From Aeromonas rivipollensis (GTDB taxonomy: Bacteria; Pseudomonadota; Gammaproteobacteria; Enterobacterales; Aeromonadaceae), in the NCBI RefSeq assembly GCF_037811135.1, contig NZ_CP149130.1, forward strand, positions 3,835,001 to 3,899,000: a stretch of 64,000 bases of DNA. Direction: 5' to 3'. Under the pieces are notes generated by a model. The model was not told where the DNA came from. It did not search any database and worked only from the letters and a program-made list of their open reading frames with translations. Every line of letters begins with the position of its first letter. Position 1 is the first letter of the stretch. This document shows positions 19,560-28,199 of this stretch, piece after piece. The position numbers and the translations under genes were made by a program.

Positions 19560-19727
19560 ATGGCTCGAATGTTTCTTATTCCTCTGTTGCTGGCCCTGGG
19601 GTGGTGGGCGTTTCTGCTCTACTTCCGCATCCCACTCAAGCAGGGGGCCAAGGGGTTTTACTGGATCATCGGCATAGGTGGAGGGCTCGCCGCCTTCTTC
19701 AGCCTGATGATGGTGCTCACCCACTGA
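19560..19727 (+). CDS. Small inner-membrane protein of unknown function
   Basis: A 55-residue protein with two predicted membrane helices (MFLIPLLLALGWWAFLLYF and a Gly-rich GIGGGLAAFFSLMMVL segment) separated by a short basic loop. A clear GAGG box precedes the ATG at 19560. It is transcribed divergently from the oxidoreductase gene. I do not recognise the family. Confidence 0.7.
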   Translation: MARMFLIPLLLALGWWAFLLYFRIPLKQGAKGFYWIIGIGGGLAAFFSLMMVLTH

Positions 19728-19743
19728 CGCCGCCTGCGGCAAC

Positions 19744-19766
19744 AAAAAGGCCACCCTGAGGTGGCC
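19744..19766 (-). terminator. Rho-independent terminator of the membrane winged-helix gene
   Basis: Minus-strand GGCCACC / GGTGGCC stem with a short loop, followed by TTTTT. It lies just beyond the stop of the 19773-20771 gene and faces the converging small membrane protein gene. Confidence 0.85.
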
Positions 19767-19772
19767 CGGATC

Positions 19773-20771
19773 TCAACCCGCTTGCGAACTGAGGTGGTAG
19801 TGGCGATTGCTGCCCTGCCCCAGTACCCCCTCTGCCAGCAGATGGTGGAACACACGGTCCACCTCTTCCAGCGAAAGGGAGAGGGCCTCTGCCACCTTGC
19901 GCTTGCTGCACTTGAGCTCGCCGCTCTCCAGCGCGCTGCGCACCTGGGCCACCACGGCCGGTGCGGGCTCGGGTCTGCTCACCACCATGGGCGCGGCGGC
20001 GGCTGATTCGATCTGGCGCGCCTCGGCCTGCTCCCGCGCCCTCAGCCACTGCCATTGACGGCGGAAGCGGTTCTCCTCGCCGATCAGGCTGACGAAAAAG
20101 GCACCGAACGCATCCAGCAACACCGAGAGGAAGCAGACCAGCAGGAACTGCACCTGGCTGATGCTCATGCCCACCCCGTCCGCCAGGCTGCTCATCAACC
20201 CCAGCATGGAGGACTGTTCATTGACAGGCTTGGCGTCGCGCTCCTGACGCAGCTCATCCTGCTTCAGCCTGAGCCGGGTGTTGGCCTGCTGCAATCCGCT
20301 CACGCCGCTGGAGATCCGCGCCATCTCTATGTACTTGCGCGCCGCCTCCTCGTTGAGCTGGATCTGCCGCTCTATGCTGGCGATCTGCTCGTCGAAACGG
20401 GCTATCTCCCGCTCGTGGCGAGCCTGCTGGCTCAGGATGGTGTTGGTGGCGCTGTTGATGCCGCCTATGCTGCCACCGATGGAGATGGCGGCCAGCACGC
20501 TGTAAAACAGCAGTGACCAGAAGGCACCGCCGAGATCCCGGCGCGCCTTGCACTCCCCATACTCGTACCAGACATAGAACTTGCCCAGCTCGAAGATGAT
20601 GGCCAGGCCGCCAAACAGCCACTTCATCAGCGGGTTGTCGTCGATGGAGAGAAACAGCAGCAGGGAGAAGACGATGGAGGCCAGAATGGCCAACCCGGTA
20701 AAACTGTACACCGTGGTCAGTGCGAACCAGCCCTTGGGATAGCGCAATGCGGCAGGAGCCTGTGTGGTCAT
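19773..20771 (-). CDS. Membrane protein with coiled coil and C-terminal winged-helix domain, function unknown
   Basis: A 332-residue protein I do not recognise. It has predicted membrane helices at about 17-42, 50-68, 84-106 and 205-232. A charged, strongly helical segment at 112-182 (ARHEREIARFDEQIASIERQ and onward) looks like a coiled coil. A Pro/Ala-rich linker follows, then a compact domain at 273-327 (SKRKVAEALSLSLEEVDRVF, then LLAEGVLG) with the helix pattern of a winged helix-turn-helix. With an even number of helices both ends are predicted cytoplasmic, so the winged helix could touch DNA or a partner protein at the membrane. It is monocistronic. Confidence 0.75.
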   Translation of the reverse strand: MTTQAPAALRYPKGWFALTTVYSFTGLAILASIVFSLLLFLSIDDNPLMKWLFGGLAIIFELGKFYVWYEYGECKARRDLGGAFWSLLFYSVLAAISIGGSIGGINSATNTILSQQARHEREIARFDEQIASIERQIQLNEEAARKYIEMARISSGVSGLQQANTRLRLKQDELRQERDAKPVNEQSSMLGLMSSLADGVGMSISQVQFLLVCFLSVLLDAFGAFFVSLIGEENRFRRQWQWLRAREQAEARQIESAAAAPMVVSRPEPAPAVVAQVRSALESGELKCSKRKVAEALSLSLEEVDRVFHHLLAEGVLGQGSNRHYHLSSQAG

Positions 20772-21017
20772 GATGAAGAGGGAGTGCCGTGCAGGAAAAG
20801 TTGGCTGCCGATTATAGTCACCGGGCGGTCGGAGAGAAGGGCAAATACTTGAATTCCTTCATATGGATAACCAGCTGTCCATAGTGCGACCAAAACGGAC
20901 AAATCGGCAGCAGAAAACCGCTACAATCCACCTCAGACTTGAAGGGCATGTTTCGTTGTGCCCGGGTTCAGCCCGGCGCGCTACACTGACTCCCTATTGC
21001 CATTATCCGAGGCCATC

Positions 21018-21308
21018 ATGAACAGAACGACTACGCTGCTGCTCTCCCTTCTTCTGGTTGCCGGCACCTCAACCTCATCGGTCCAGGCTCAGGAGCAGGG
21101 AAATCAAACTTTCTCCGTTGACGAGCTCACCTTCAAACTGGACTGGAATGACACCCAGTTTGACTGGTCACAGACCGGCTGCCTCGATCTGGGGGTCGGT
21201 GAGGAGACCTCTCCCGATTGCAAGGGCGTGAAGCTCAACCTGGACGACGAGGCACTCCGCAACCAGCCTCCCAGCAGCAACCAGATCCCGACCAGCCAGG
21301 AAGAGTGA
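21018..21308 (+). CDS. Small secreted protein, first of a tandem pair
   Basis: A 96-residue protein with a signal peptide (MNRTTTLLLSLLLVAGTSTS, cleavage near SVQAQ). The mature part has the pattern FKLDWNDTQFDWSQTGCLDL and then a CKGVKLNLDDE stretch, with two cysteines that could pair in the periplasm. The ATG at 21018 follows CCGAGGCCATC. The next gene encodes a protein with the same LDW(N/D)D ... W ... C(L) ... KLN core, so the two are probably paralogues. No known family is evident. Confidence 0.75.
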   Translation: MNRTTTLLLSLLLVAGTSTSSVQAQEQGNQTFSVDELTFKLDWNDTQFDWSQTGCLDLGVGEETSPDCKGVKLNLDDEALRNQPPSSNQIPTSQEE

Positions 21309-21334
21309 CCCGTCACTCCAGGAGCATCTCTGAT

Positions 21335-21715
21335 ATGAAAGATCCCAAGCACAGCACCATGATAAACCGCAGCGCCCTGCTGCTCTCTCTGTTGATGGCC
21401 CAGGGCGTCGCCTTTGCGGCCCCTCCCTCCAAGAACAACGACGACGTCAGGATCTCCACCGACCGAGGCCAGATCAGCCTGGATTGGGACGACAAGGAGT
21501 ATGGCTGGTGGCAGGACAACTGCCTGAATGTCAGCACCCGCAGCAGCAGTATCAAGCTCAACTGTGACAACATGGATGGCAAATATCGCGACCACTACAA
21601 CCGCAGCATCCACAGCGGCAACAACCCGGGCAAAGGCCACGACAAGAACGACTGGGACAATAATGGCAACGGGAAAAACAAGGATAAAGGAAACGGAAAA
21701 GGCAAAAACAAGTGA
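21335..21715 (+). CDS. Small secreted protein with Asn/Lys/Gly-rich tail, second of a tandem pair
   Basis: A 126-residue protein with a signal peptide (hydrophobic ALLLSLLMAQGVAFA). The mature domain, QISLDWDDKEYGWWQDNCL then SSSIKLNCDNMDGK, parallels the upstream neighbour and keeps two cysteines. The last ~40 residues are low complexity and rich in Asn, Lys, Gly and Asp, probably disordered. I chose the ATG at 21335, which has GGAG 11 bases upstream; an ATG at 21359 is an alternative that shortens the signal peptide. It starts 26 bases after its neighbour ends. Function unknown. Confidence 0.72.
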   Translation: MKDPKHSTMINRSALLLSLLMAQGVAFAAPPSKNNDDVRISTDRGQISLDWDDKEYGWWQDNCLNVSTRSSSIKLNCDNMDGKYRDHYNRSIHSGNNPGKGHDKNDWDNNGNGKNKDKGNGKGKNK

Positions 21716-22216
21716 TGGTTCAGGGGCTCCGACCCCTGAATGCGGCCGCTGGTACAGGCAGTGGCCGCCATATTCTACGCTCGCGGCTCCAGAGCACCGG
21801 GAACAGGCGACAGCCACTCTCCCTGCCAAGGCTCGATGGAACACCTTGATACCCTTGGCAAAACAGTATGAACTGCGCCATTTAAAGCACGTTCACCGCT
21901 CATTCCCCACCAAATCCACACCATGATGCCAAGACACCGTTCCGCCCCGGTTAAGGCTGGCGACGATAGACTGCCTCTCCTCCAGCCGTCATCGAGGCCA
22001 TCATGCGCAATAGCATCTCCCATCTGCTCGCCCGGTTACTGAACAGCGGCGCCGCATTTGAAGCCCCTCTTGCCCGGCGCAGCGCCGCCCAGGATCCCGG
22101 CTCCCACCAGGACGCACAAGGAGCGAGACGGCCGCCACAGGGCAATAACTCCTGCGCCGAGAGTTCTGGCAAGCACGACGGTGACAAGGTCGGCCGCTGA
22201 CCACCCCTGCTGGCAT
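21716..22216. other. Intergenic stretch after the secreted-protein pair
   Basis: About 500 bases with no convincing gene. It opens with a perfect hairpin at 21719-21740 (TTCAGGGG / CCCCTGAA, six-base loop, no T run) that probably ends the upstream transcript. A 65-codon open frame at 22003-22200 (listed separately) is the only coding candidate. Confidence 0.5.
22003..22200 (+). CDS. Possible small hypothetical protein
   Basis: A 65-codon frame starting MRNSISHLLARLL and rich in Ala, Gly, Ser and Arg. The initiation context CGAGGCCATCATG is identical to that of the secreted protein at 21018, the main reason to list it. The composition is unremarkable and no family or signal peptide is evident, so it may be a chance frame or a decayed copy. 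Confidence 0.3.
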   Translation: MRNSISHLLARLLNSGAAFEAPLARRSAAQDPGSHQDAQGARRPPQGNNSCAESSGKHDGDKVGR

Positions 22217-22960
22217 CTACCAGTAATTTTCCACGCTGATGTTGCCGGGGGCCCGGCGCAGGTTCTTGGCAAGACCCAGATCCAGCAGGGTTAGCTGCGT
22301 CTCCTTCACCATGGCGGGATTGCCACAGATCATCACCTGGCTATGCTCGGCCGAGAAGGCGAGCCCGACCCTGGCCTGCAGCTCGCCGCTGGCAATGGCC
22401 GCCGGGATCCGACCGGGCAGCGCACCGGGCCAGGGTTCGCGGCTGACGAAGGGTACATAGTGAAAACGGGGTCCATACTGCTCGACCAGGCTGGTAATCA
22501 GGCCCTGATAGGTGAGCTCCTCCCCCTTGCGCACCCCCTGTACCAGCACCAGATTCTCGAAACGCTCGAATGCCTCCCCCTCCGCCAGTATGGCGAGGAA
22601 GGGGCCTATGGCCGTGCCGGTGGAGAGCAGCCAGAGATCCCGCCCCGGCGGGAGCTCGTCCAGGGTCAGGAAACCCGTGGCCTGGGACTGAACCAGCAAG
22701 GCCTCGCCCGGTTGCAAGGCTCCGAGGGAGGGTGTCAGTTCGCCGTCCGGGATCTCCACCAGATAGAATTCGTGATAGGGGGCTGAGGGGGGATTGACGA
22801 AGGAATAAGCGCGCTGGATCCGCTGCTCGCCCCGTTGCAGGGCCAGCTTGGTAAATTGCCCCGCCTTGTAGGGGGCGAGATCCGCCGCTATGCGCAAGGA
22901 AAACAGGGTGGGCGTCCACTCGATGCGCTCGAGTACCCGACCTTCGACCCAGGCTGCCAT
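22217..22960 (-). CDS. fpr: Ferredoxin/flavodoxin-NADP+ reductase
   Basis: Fpr is an FAD enzyme passing electrons between NADPH and ferredoxin or flavodoxin, and is often part of oxidative-stress defence. The 247-residue protein contains the FAD-binding RAYSFVNPP motif (RxYS type, near residue 50), the NADP-binding STGTAIGPFLAIL segment near residue 112, and the characteristic aromatic C-terminus VENYW. The length matches bacterial Fpr. It is monocistronic and shares no strand neighbour; a bidirectional terminator lies upstream beyond its promoter. Confidence 0.95.
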   Translation of the reverse strand: MAAWVEGRVLERIEWTPTLFSLRIAADLAPYKAGQFTKLALQRGEQRIQRAYSFVNPPSAPYHEFYLVEIPDGELTPSLGALQPGEALLVQSQATGFLTLDELPPGRDLWLLSTGTAIGPFLAILAEGEAFERFENLVLVQGVRKGEELTYQGLITSLVEQYGPRFHYVPFVSREPWPGALPGRIPAAIASGELQARVGLAFSAEHSQVMICGNPAMVKETQLTLLDLGLAKNLRRAPGNISVENYW

Positions 22961-23024
22961 ACAGGTTCTCCTCCAAAGGAACAGAACCTCACTCTACCCC
23001 TTGATCCCCTCTTGATTCAAAAAG

Positions 23025-23055
23025 AAAAAAACCCGCGCATGTGCGCGGGTTTTTT
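23025..23055. terminator. Terminator of the rpsF-rpsR-rplI operon
   Basis: ACCCGCGCA / TGCGCGGGT stem with a two-base loop, flanked by seven A residues on the left and a T run on the right. In the minus direction it follows the rplI stop by 18 bases. Confidence 0.92.
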
Positions 23056-23073
23056 CTGCAAAGCGAATCGCTA

Positions 23074-23520
23074 TTACAGAGCAACAACCTGGATCTGTAC
23101 GGTTGCCTTGACGTCAGCGTGCAGCTGAACAACAACTTCGTACTCGCCGGTGTTACGCAGAACGTTGCCCATACGGACTTCGCTCTTGGCAACGGCGACG
23201 CCGGCAGCAGTGATGGCTTCAGCCACGTCACGGGTACCGATGGAACCGAACAGCTTGCCTTCGTCGCCAGACTTGGAGGCGATGACAACGGCAGCCAGTT
23301 CACCCAGCTTGGCAGCGCGCTCTTCAGCGGCAGCTTTACCGGCAGCCAGTTTGGCTTCCAGTTCAGCACGGCGAGCATCGAAGGTCTCGATGTTGGCCTT
23401 GGTAGCCATAACGGCTTTGCCTTGCGGGATCAGATAGTTACGGGCGTAGCCAGCTTTAACAGCGACTTGATCACCCAGACCGCCCAGTTTGGCGATTTTG
23501 TCGAGCAGGATAACTTGCAT
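23074..23520 (-). CDS. rplI: 50S ribosomal protein L9
   Basis: L9 is a two-domain ribosomal protein at the base of the L1 stalk that helps keep reading frame. The 148-residue product begins [32 protein letters not shown] (shown here only in part as [13 protein letters not shown]), the signature of the N-terminal domain, followed by a long connecting helix rich in Ala, Glu and Lys and a C-terminal domain. It is the last gene of the operon, 49 bases after rpsR. Confidence 0.98.
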   Translation of the reverse strand: MQVILLDKIAKLGGLGDQVAVKAGYARNYLIPQGKAVMATKANIETFDARRAELEAKLAAGKAAAEERAAKLGELAAVVIASKSGDEGKLFGSIGTRDVAEAITAAGVAVAKSEVRMGNVLRNTGEYEVVVQLHADVKATVQIQVVAL

Positions 23521-23569
23521 TACCTTTCCTCTATAAAAGTTGAGTTAGGCTTAAGTGCCGGACCGATTC

Positions 23570-23812
<243 letters not shown>

Positions 23813-23832
23813 CTAATGCGGTGATCTAAGAA

Positions 23833-24219
23833 TTACTCTTCGGAAGACGCTTCAACAGCATCTTCGCGGCGCTCGTCGTCACGACGGGTGAAGCGCTCTT
23901 CCTTGGCCTTGGCCATCGGAGAAACTTCAGTCACGGCGTGCTTGGTGCGCATGATCATGTTGCGGATAACGGCATCGTTGAAGCGGAAGTTGGTTTCCAG
24001 TTCGTCGATAACGGCCTGCTCAGCTTCTACGTTCATCAGAACATAGTGAGCCTTGTGCAGCTTGTCGATCGGGTAAGCCAGTTGACGACGGCCCCAATCT
24101 TCCAGGCGATGAATGGTGCCACCAGCGGTGGTGATAGCGCCGGTGTAACGCTCGATCATGCCAGGTACTTGCTCGCTCTGGTCCGGATGAACCATGAAGA
24201 CGATTTCGTAATGACGCAT
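23833..24219 (-). CDS. rpsF: 30S ribosomal protein S6
   Basis: S6 binds S18 and 16S rRNA in the platform. The 128 residues open [20 protein letters not shown] and end in an acidic Glu-rich tail (EASSEE), which in E. coli receives additional glutamates post-translationally from RimK. It heads the operon; AAGGAG lies before the ATG. A hairpin in the leader looks like the S6:S18 autoregulatory element. Confidence 0.98.
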   Translation of the reverse strand: MRHYEIVFMVHPDQSEQVPGMIERYTGAITTAGGTIHRLEDWGRRQLAYPIDKLHKAHYVLMNVEAEQAVIDELETNFRFNDAVIRNMIMRTKHAVTEVSPMAKAKEERFTRRDDERREDAVEASSEE

Positions 24220-24243
24220 TTTAGCTCCTTACGGATTAATTCA

Positions 24244-24276
24244 GCCTCCGCCCAGGTGCAGCCAGACCTCGGAGGC
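24244..24276 (-). promoter_or_regulatory. Probable S6:S18-binding leader hairpin of rpsF
   Basis: On the minus strand, 25 bases before the rpsF start, GCCTCCG pairs with CGGAGGC; an inner AGGT / ACCT stem and a small 3' bulge lie within. This resembles the widespread S6:S18 ribosomal leader, in which the S6-S18 complex binds a CCG-containing bulge and represses translation. The match to the consensus structure was judged by eye. Confidence 0.55.
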
Positions 24277-24397
24277 AAGGAACATAGTGGTGTTTTGACG
24301 CTGCTTTCTAGGGCGGCGTATTGTACGAAATCACCTCTCCTACTGCAACTGGCGTCGACAGATGTTTTTGTCGATGACCTTGATGCAAAACTTCAAT

Positions 24398-24412
24398 TGA
24401 TAACAATTATCA
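24398..24412. promoter_or_regulatory. Fur box upstream of mntH
   Basis: TGATAACAATTATCA matches the 7-1-7 Fur inverted repeat TGATAATnATTATCA at 13 of 14 positions. It lies 43 bases before the mntH start, where bound Fur would block transcription. I see no convincing MntR site. Confidence 0.75.
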
Positions 24413-24455
24413 TTTAGATCTATGCTATCTCCATGCTCTTATGGAGGGTGACACC

Positions 24456-25679
24456 ATGCAACCCGCATTGACCACGGCCATCCCGGCCCGCAAATTCAAG
24501 CTGACCCTGCTTGGCCCCGCCTTCATCGCCGCCATCGGCTACATAGATCCGGGCAACTTCGCCACCAACATCCAGGCCGGCTCCACCTTCGGTTATCAAC
24601 TGCTGTGGGTGGTGGTCTGGGCCAACCTGATGGCCATGGTGGTGCAGACCCTCTCCGCCAAGCTCGGCATAGTCACCGGAAAGAATCTGGCGGAGCACAT
24701 CCGGGACAAATTACCCAAACCGGCAGTCTGGGCCTACTGGGTACAGGCGGAGATCATCGCCATGGCCACGGATCTGGCCGAATTCATCGGGGCGGCGGTG
24801 GGCTTCAAGTTGCTATTCGGGGTGACGCTGCTGGAAGGGGCCTGCATCACGGCCGTGGTCACCTGGGGCATTCTCATGCTGCAATCCCGCGGCCAGAAGC
24901 CGCTGGAGTTCGTAGTGGGGGGTCTGCTGCTGTTCGTGGCCGCCGCCTACATCGTCGAGCTGGTGTTCTCCCGCCCCCATCTGCCCAGCCTGCTGGAGGG
25001 CGCCCTCTTCCCCGGCCTGCCCAACGGCGATGCCGTCTATCTCGCCGCCGGCGTGCTGGGGGCGACAGTGATGCCCCACGTCATCTACCTCCACTCGGCA
25101 CTGACCCAGCACACCCAGGATCAGGGAACCCTGTCCCAGCGACTGCACAGCACTCGGGTCGATGTGGCCATCGCCATGACCATAGCCGGCTTCGTCAACC
25201 TGGCCATGATGGCCATGGCCGCAGCCGCCTTCCACGGCATGGGTAATCAGCCCGTGGCGGAGCTGGAAACGGCCTACCAGACCCTCACTCCCTTGCTGGG
25301 CCAGGCTGCCGCCACCCTGTTCGGCCTGTCACTGGTGGCGTCCGGCATCTCCTCCACAGTGGTCGGGACCCTGGCAGGCCAGGTGGTGATGCAGGGCTTC
25401 GTGCGCTTCACCATACCGCTCTGGCTGCGCCGGGCCATCACCATGGCCCCCGCCTTCGTGGTGATCGCCATGGGGCTCAACACCACCGATATCCTGGTGC
25501 TGAGCCAGGTCATTCTGAGCTTTGGCATAGCGCTCGCGCTCATTCCGCTGCTGATCCTGACCGGTGATCGCGCCCTGATGGGAGAGCATCGCAACCATCC
25601 ACTGACCCAGGCAGTCGGTCGCCTCATAGTAGCCCTGGTGATCGGCCTCAACGCCTATCTGCTGGTCACCATGATCTAG
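24456..25679 (+). CDS. mntH: Nramp-family divalent metal transporter (Mn2+/Fe2+)
   Basis: MntH imports Mn2+ (and Fe2+) with protons across the inner membrane. The 407-residue protein has about 11 membrane helices. The helix-1 metal site motif DPGN is present in [19 protein letters not shown], and the helix-6 motif MPH appears in [15 protein letters not shown]; both coordinate the metal. The ATG at 24456 has GGAGG eight bases upstream; the ATG 15 bases earlier overlaps that box and is rejected. A Fur box in the promoter suggests iron-responsive repression. Confidence 0.95.
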   Translation: MQPALTTAIPARKFKLTLLGPAFIAAIGYIDPGNFATNIQAGSTFGYQLLWVVVWANLMAMVVQTLSAKLGIVTGKNLAEHIRDKLPKPAVWAYWVQAEIIAMATDLAEFIGAAVGFKLLFGVTLLEGACITAVVTWGILMLQSRGQKPLEFVVGGLLLFVAAAYIVELVFSRPHLPSLLEGALFPGLPNGDAVYLAAGVLGATVMPHVIYLHSALTQHTQDQGTLSQRLHSTRVDVAIAMTIAGFVNLAMMAMAAAAFHGMGNQPVAELETAYQTLTPLLGQAAATLFGLSLVASGISSTVVGTLAGQVVMQGFVRFTIPLWLRRAITMAPAFVVIAMGLNTTDILVLSQVILSFGIALALIPLLILTGDRALMGEHRNHPLTQAVGRLIVALVIGLNAYLLVTMI

Positions 25680-25792
25680 TGCTCACCCCGCCATCTTCGG
25701 GCCGACTCGTTAACAGAGGTTAATGAGCCGGCCCCCGCTTTGGCGTATGCTGCCGCTTTCTCTTCTCTTTTTCTCGTTGCGGGAGCCTTGCC

Positions 25793-26641
25793 ATGGAACA
25801 TACCCGAGTCAGCTTCGTGCTGGGCCATCATCAGGAACAGGCCTGCGTCGTCTATTGCCAGCAGGGGCAACCCAGCCTGCTGGTCACCGACCTCACCCCC
25901 TTCCACCCCCAGAGCCACCTCTGGCCCGATCAACCGGGGGATGTGGGCACTGTGCGCTGGGATGGCGACGAGGCGGCCGTGGGTCCCTGCCGGATGGGGG
26001 CCATCAGCCCGGAAGGCAGGCTGTTCGTGGATCAGGATATTCCGGTCAAGCGGGGCGCCGAGGGCTGGACCTTCGTGGTGGTGCATCCCCTGGCTGGCGG
26101 CCACCTCCCGACCCTTGGCAGCCGGGTGGAGCTGCAGGTGGACAAGGATGCCCGCCATGCCCTGAGCCTGGGCCACAGCGGCTGCCATCTGGTAGCGCTG
26201 GCCCTCAACCGGGCGCTCGTCCCTTACTGGCGCAAGGAGGTGAGCGAGCGCGACGCGCTGGATCAACCCGACTTCGACCGCCTCGCCATCCAGCGCTCGC
26301 GAGTCGAGCCCATGGGCTCCCGGGAGCAATACCGCATCGGCAAGAGCCTGCGCAAGAAGGGGGTCAACGGCGAGGCACTGCTGGCGGATCTGGCGCTGAT
26401 AGAAGAAAAGGTCAACCGGCAACTCGCCGACTGGCTGGCTGCGGGGGGCGAGATCCGCCGCTCGCGAGCTGGCGAGGCCATCATCGACTCTCGTTACTGG
26501 CACTGCACCCTGGAAGGGCAAGAGCTGACCATCCCCTGCGGCGGTACCCATGCCGGCACTCTGGCGGAGCTGGGTCAGGTCAGGGTGCGGCTCGCCCCCG
26601 CAGAGGAGGGGTTCAGCCTGCTCTCCGAAGTCACCCCCTGA
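25793..26641 (+). CDS. AlaX-like alanyl-tRNA editing protein
   Basis: A 282-residue stand-alone relative of the alanyl/threonyl-tRNA synthetase editing domain, which hydrolyses mischarged tRNA-Ala (Ser or Gly). The zinc-binding pairs are H128 and H132 (HSGCH) and C249 and H253 (CGGTH), in the order seen in AlaX proteins. The N-terminal part is a small beta domain as in type II AlaX. The second-position residues of the first motif are less usual (HSGCH rather than HTAxH). It starts 113 bases after mntH on the same strand and converges on the EamA gene without an obvious terminator. Confidence 0.82.
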   Translation: MEHTRVSFVLGHHQEQACVVYCQQGQPSLLVTDLTPFHPQSHLWPDQPGDVGTVRWDGDEAAVGPCRMGAISPEGRLFVDQDIPVKRGAEGWTFVVVHPLAGGHLPTLGSRVELQVDKDARHALSLGHSGCHLVALALNRALVPYWRKEVSERDALDQPDFDRLAIQRSRVEPMGSREQYRIGKSLRKKGVNGEALLADLALIEEKVNRQLADWLAAGGEIRRSRAGEAIIDSRYWHCTLEGQELTIPCGGTHAGTLAELGQVRVRLAPAEEGFSLLSEVTP

Positions 26642-26668
26642 GTCAACGACCGACCCGGCTTCGCCTCA

Positions 26669-27505
26669 TCAGCCAAGCCGGATCAACAGTATGCCGCAGA
26701 GGATCACCAAGGCCGCCATCAGCCTGACCCGCCCCAGCCGCTCCCCCAGCCAGAGCCAGGAGAGCAGCACGGCAAACAGCACGCTGCTCTCACGCAGCGC
26801 CGCCACCAGCCCGATGGGGGCCCGGGTCATGGCCCAGATGACGATCCCATAGGCGAGCAGCGAGAGGGCGCCGCCCAGAGCGCCCGAGTACCACTCGGTC
26901 CGGGTCAGGCTGCGCAAGGCGGTGCGGCTCTGCCATCTCATCAGCAGTGGCATCACCAGGGCCGTCAGGGTAAAGAGCCAGAGGGTGTAGCGTACCGGCT
27001 CCCCAGCCGAGCGGGCCCCGATCCCGTCAGACAGGGTATAGGCGGCGGTAAACAGCGCCGTGATCAACACGGCGCACAGGGCCGCAGGCGCCAGTCTAAT
27101 GCCACCGCGCCAGGCCATCAACAAGACCCCGCCCACCAGCACCAGGGCCCCCGCCACAGCCACGACACCGGGCACCTCCCCCAGCAGCAAGGCACCGAGC
27201 AGCAGCGTCACCAGGGGGGCGCTGCCACGGGCCAGCGGATAGATCTGGCCAAACTCCCCCAAGCGGTAGGCCCGGCCGAGAAAGAGGCAATAGCCGCAGT
27301 GCAACAGGATGGAGAGCGCCAACCAGGGGTATTCGACCGGGGCCGGCCATCCTACCAGCGGCAGGAAAGGCAGGGAGAAGAGGCCAGAGCAGAGAGAGAC
27401 CAGCAGCACGCTGACACGCCCCTCGGCCTGACGCTTGGCCAGCGCATTCCACAGGGCGTGCAGCAAGGCGGCCAGCAAGATGGCCGCGAAGATAGAGAGG
27501 GTCAC
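26669..27505 (-). CDS. EamA/DMT-superfamily transporter
   Basis: A 278-residue inner-membrane protein with about ten hydrophobic helices in two EamA repeats (the first around 1-135, the second around 145-275). The internal repeat endings PLVTLLLGALLLGEVPG and SSVLFAVLLSWLWLGERLG are the typical DMT signature. Members export metabolites or amino acids, or import small molecules; the substrate is not evident. It lies between the AlaX-like and ElaA genes with no sign of an operon. Confidence 0.88.
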   Translation of the reverse strand: MTLSIFAAILLAALLHALWNALAKRQAEGRVSVLLVSLCSGLFSLPFLPLVGWPAPVEYPWLALSILLHCGYCLFLGRAYRLGEFGQIYPLARGSAPLVTLLLGALLLGEVPGVVAVAGALVLVGGVLLMAWRGGIRLAPAALCAVLITALFTAAYTLSDGIGARSAGEPVRYTLWLFTLTALVMPLLMRWQSRTALRSLTRTEWYSGALGGALSLLAYGIVIWAMTRAPIGLVAALRESSVLFAVLLSWLWLGERLGRVRLMAALVILCGILLIRLG

Positions 27506-27549
27506 GACGGGGTTCCAGTCAACAAGGGAATGAGATCATACCCGTTTGC

Positions 27550-27675
27550 GTCGCAGCAATGTGGGAGCCAGCTCATGCCAGCCCGCTATCCCCCTCGCAA
27601 CCTTGCGGGTCAAGCCGGCCCGCTAGGCCTAAGTGGGAGGTATCCTCTTTCAGGAAGCCAGCTTATGACTGCGAC
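27550..27675. repeat. Imperfect short repeats in the EamA-ElaA spacer
   Basis: This gap carries two related units: GTGGGAGCCAGCTCATG near 27570, and GGAAGCCAGCTTATG near 27655. Between them are small hairpins such as CGCAACCTTGCG and other GC-rich inverted stretches. The layout recalls REP-like intergenic elements known from gammaproteobacteria, but I cannot assign it to a known family. Confidence 0.4.
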
Positions 27676-27687
27676 CAGCACTGAGGG

Positions 27688-28143
27688 TCAGCCCGGCAGC
27701 TTGCGCATGCCGATGTGGGGAATGTCGTCCTCCACATAACCCTCCCCTTCCGGCGCGAAACCGTGCTGACCATAGAAGCCCTGCAGGTGAGCCTGGGCAC
27801 CGAGCCAGATGCTGTGCGTCGGCCAGCGGGCCGTGCAGGCTGTCACCGCCTCGCCGATCAAGCTGTGACCCAGACCACCCCCTCTCGACCGGGGGGAGGT
27901 GACCACCCGGCCTATGGCGGCGCCACTGTCGTCACCTATGCCGGGGGCCATGATCCTGGCATAGGCCGCCAGATGCTCTCCCTCATAGCCCTGCAGATGC
28001 CAGACCCCCTCACGGCGATCCAGCCCATCCAGATCCAGGAAGGGGCAAGTCTGCTCCACCACGAACACTTCGGCCCGCAGGGCTAGCAACTCGTACAACT
28101 CGTCCGTAGTCAACTCGGACCAGGCCTTGAGACTCCAGTTCAT
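27688..28143 (-). CDS. elaA: ElaA-type GNAT N-acetyltransferase
   Basis: A 151-residue GCN5-related acetyltransferase of the ElaA group, beginning MNWSLKAWSELTTDELYELL. The acetyl-CoA loop is in IGRVVTSPRSRGGGLGHSLI (R-x-x-G-x-G/A type), and the WLGAQAHLQGFYGQHGF segment is the conserved C-terminal GNAT/ElaA core. Substrate unknown. The start at 28143 has a good AAGGAG box; the longer frame reaching 28176 adds no family sequence. Confidence 0.87.
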   Translation of the reverse strand: MNWSLKAWSELTTDELYELLALRAEVFVVEQTCPFLDLDGLDRREGVWHLQGYEGEHLAAYARIMAPGIGDDSGAAIGRVVTSPRSRGGGLGHSLIGEAVTACTARWPTHSIWLGAQAHLQGFYGQHGFAPEGEGYVEDDIPHIGMRKLPG

Positions 28144-28199
28144 CGGCAACTCCTTATCGATTAGGCCCGCCAGCATAGGTGAGCGCAGTCAGGGCGGCA

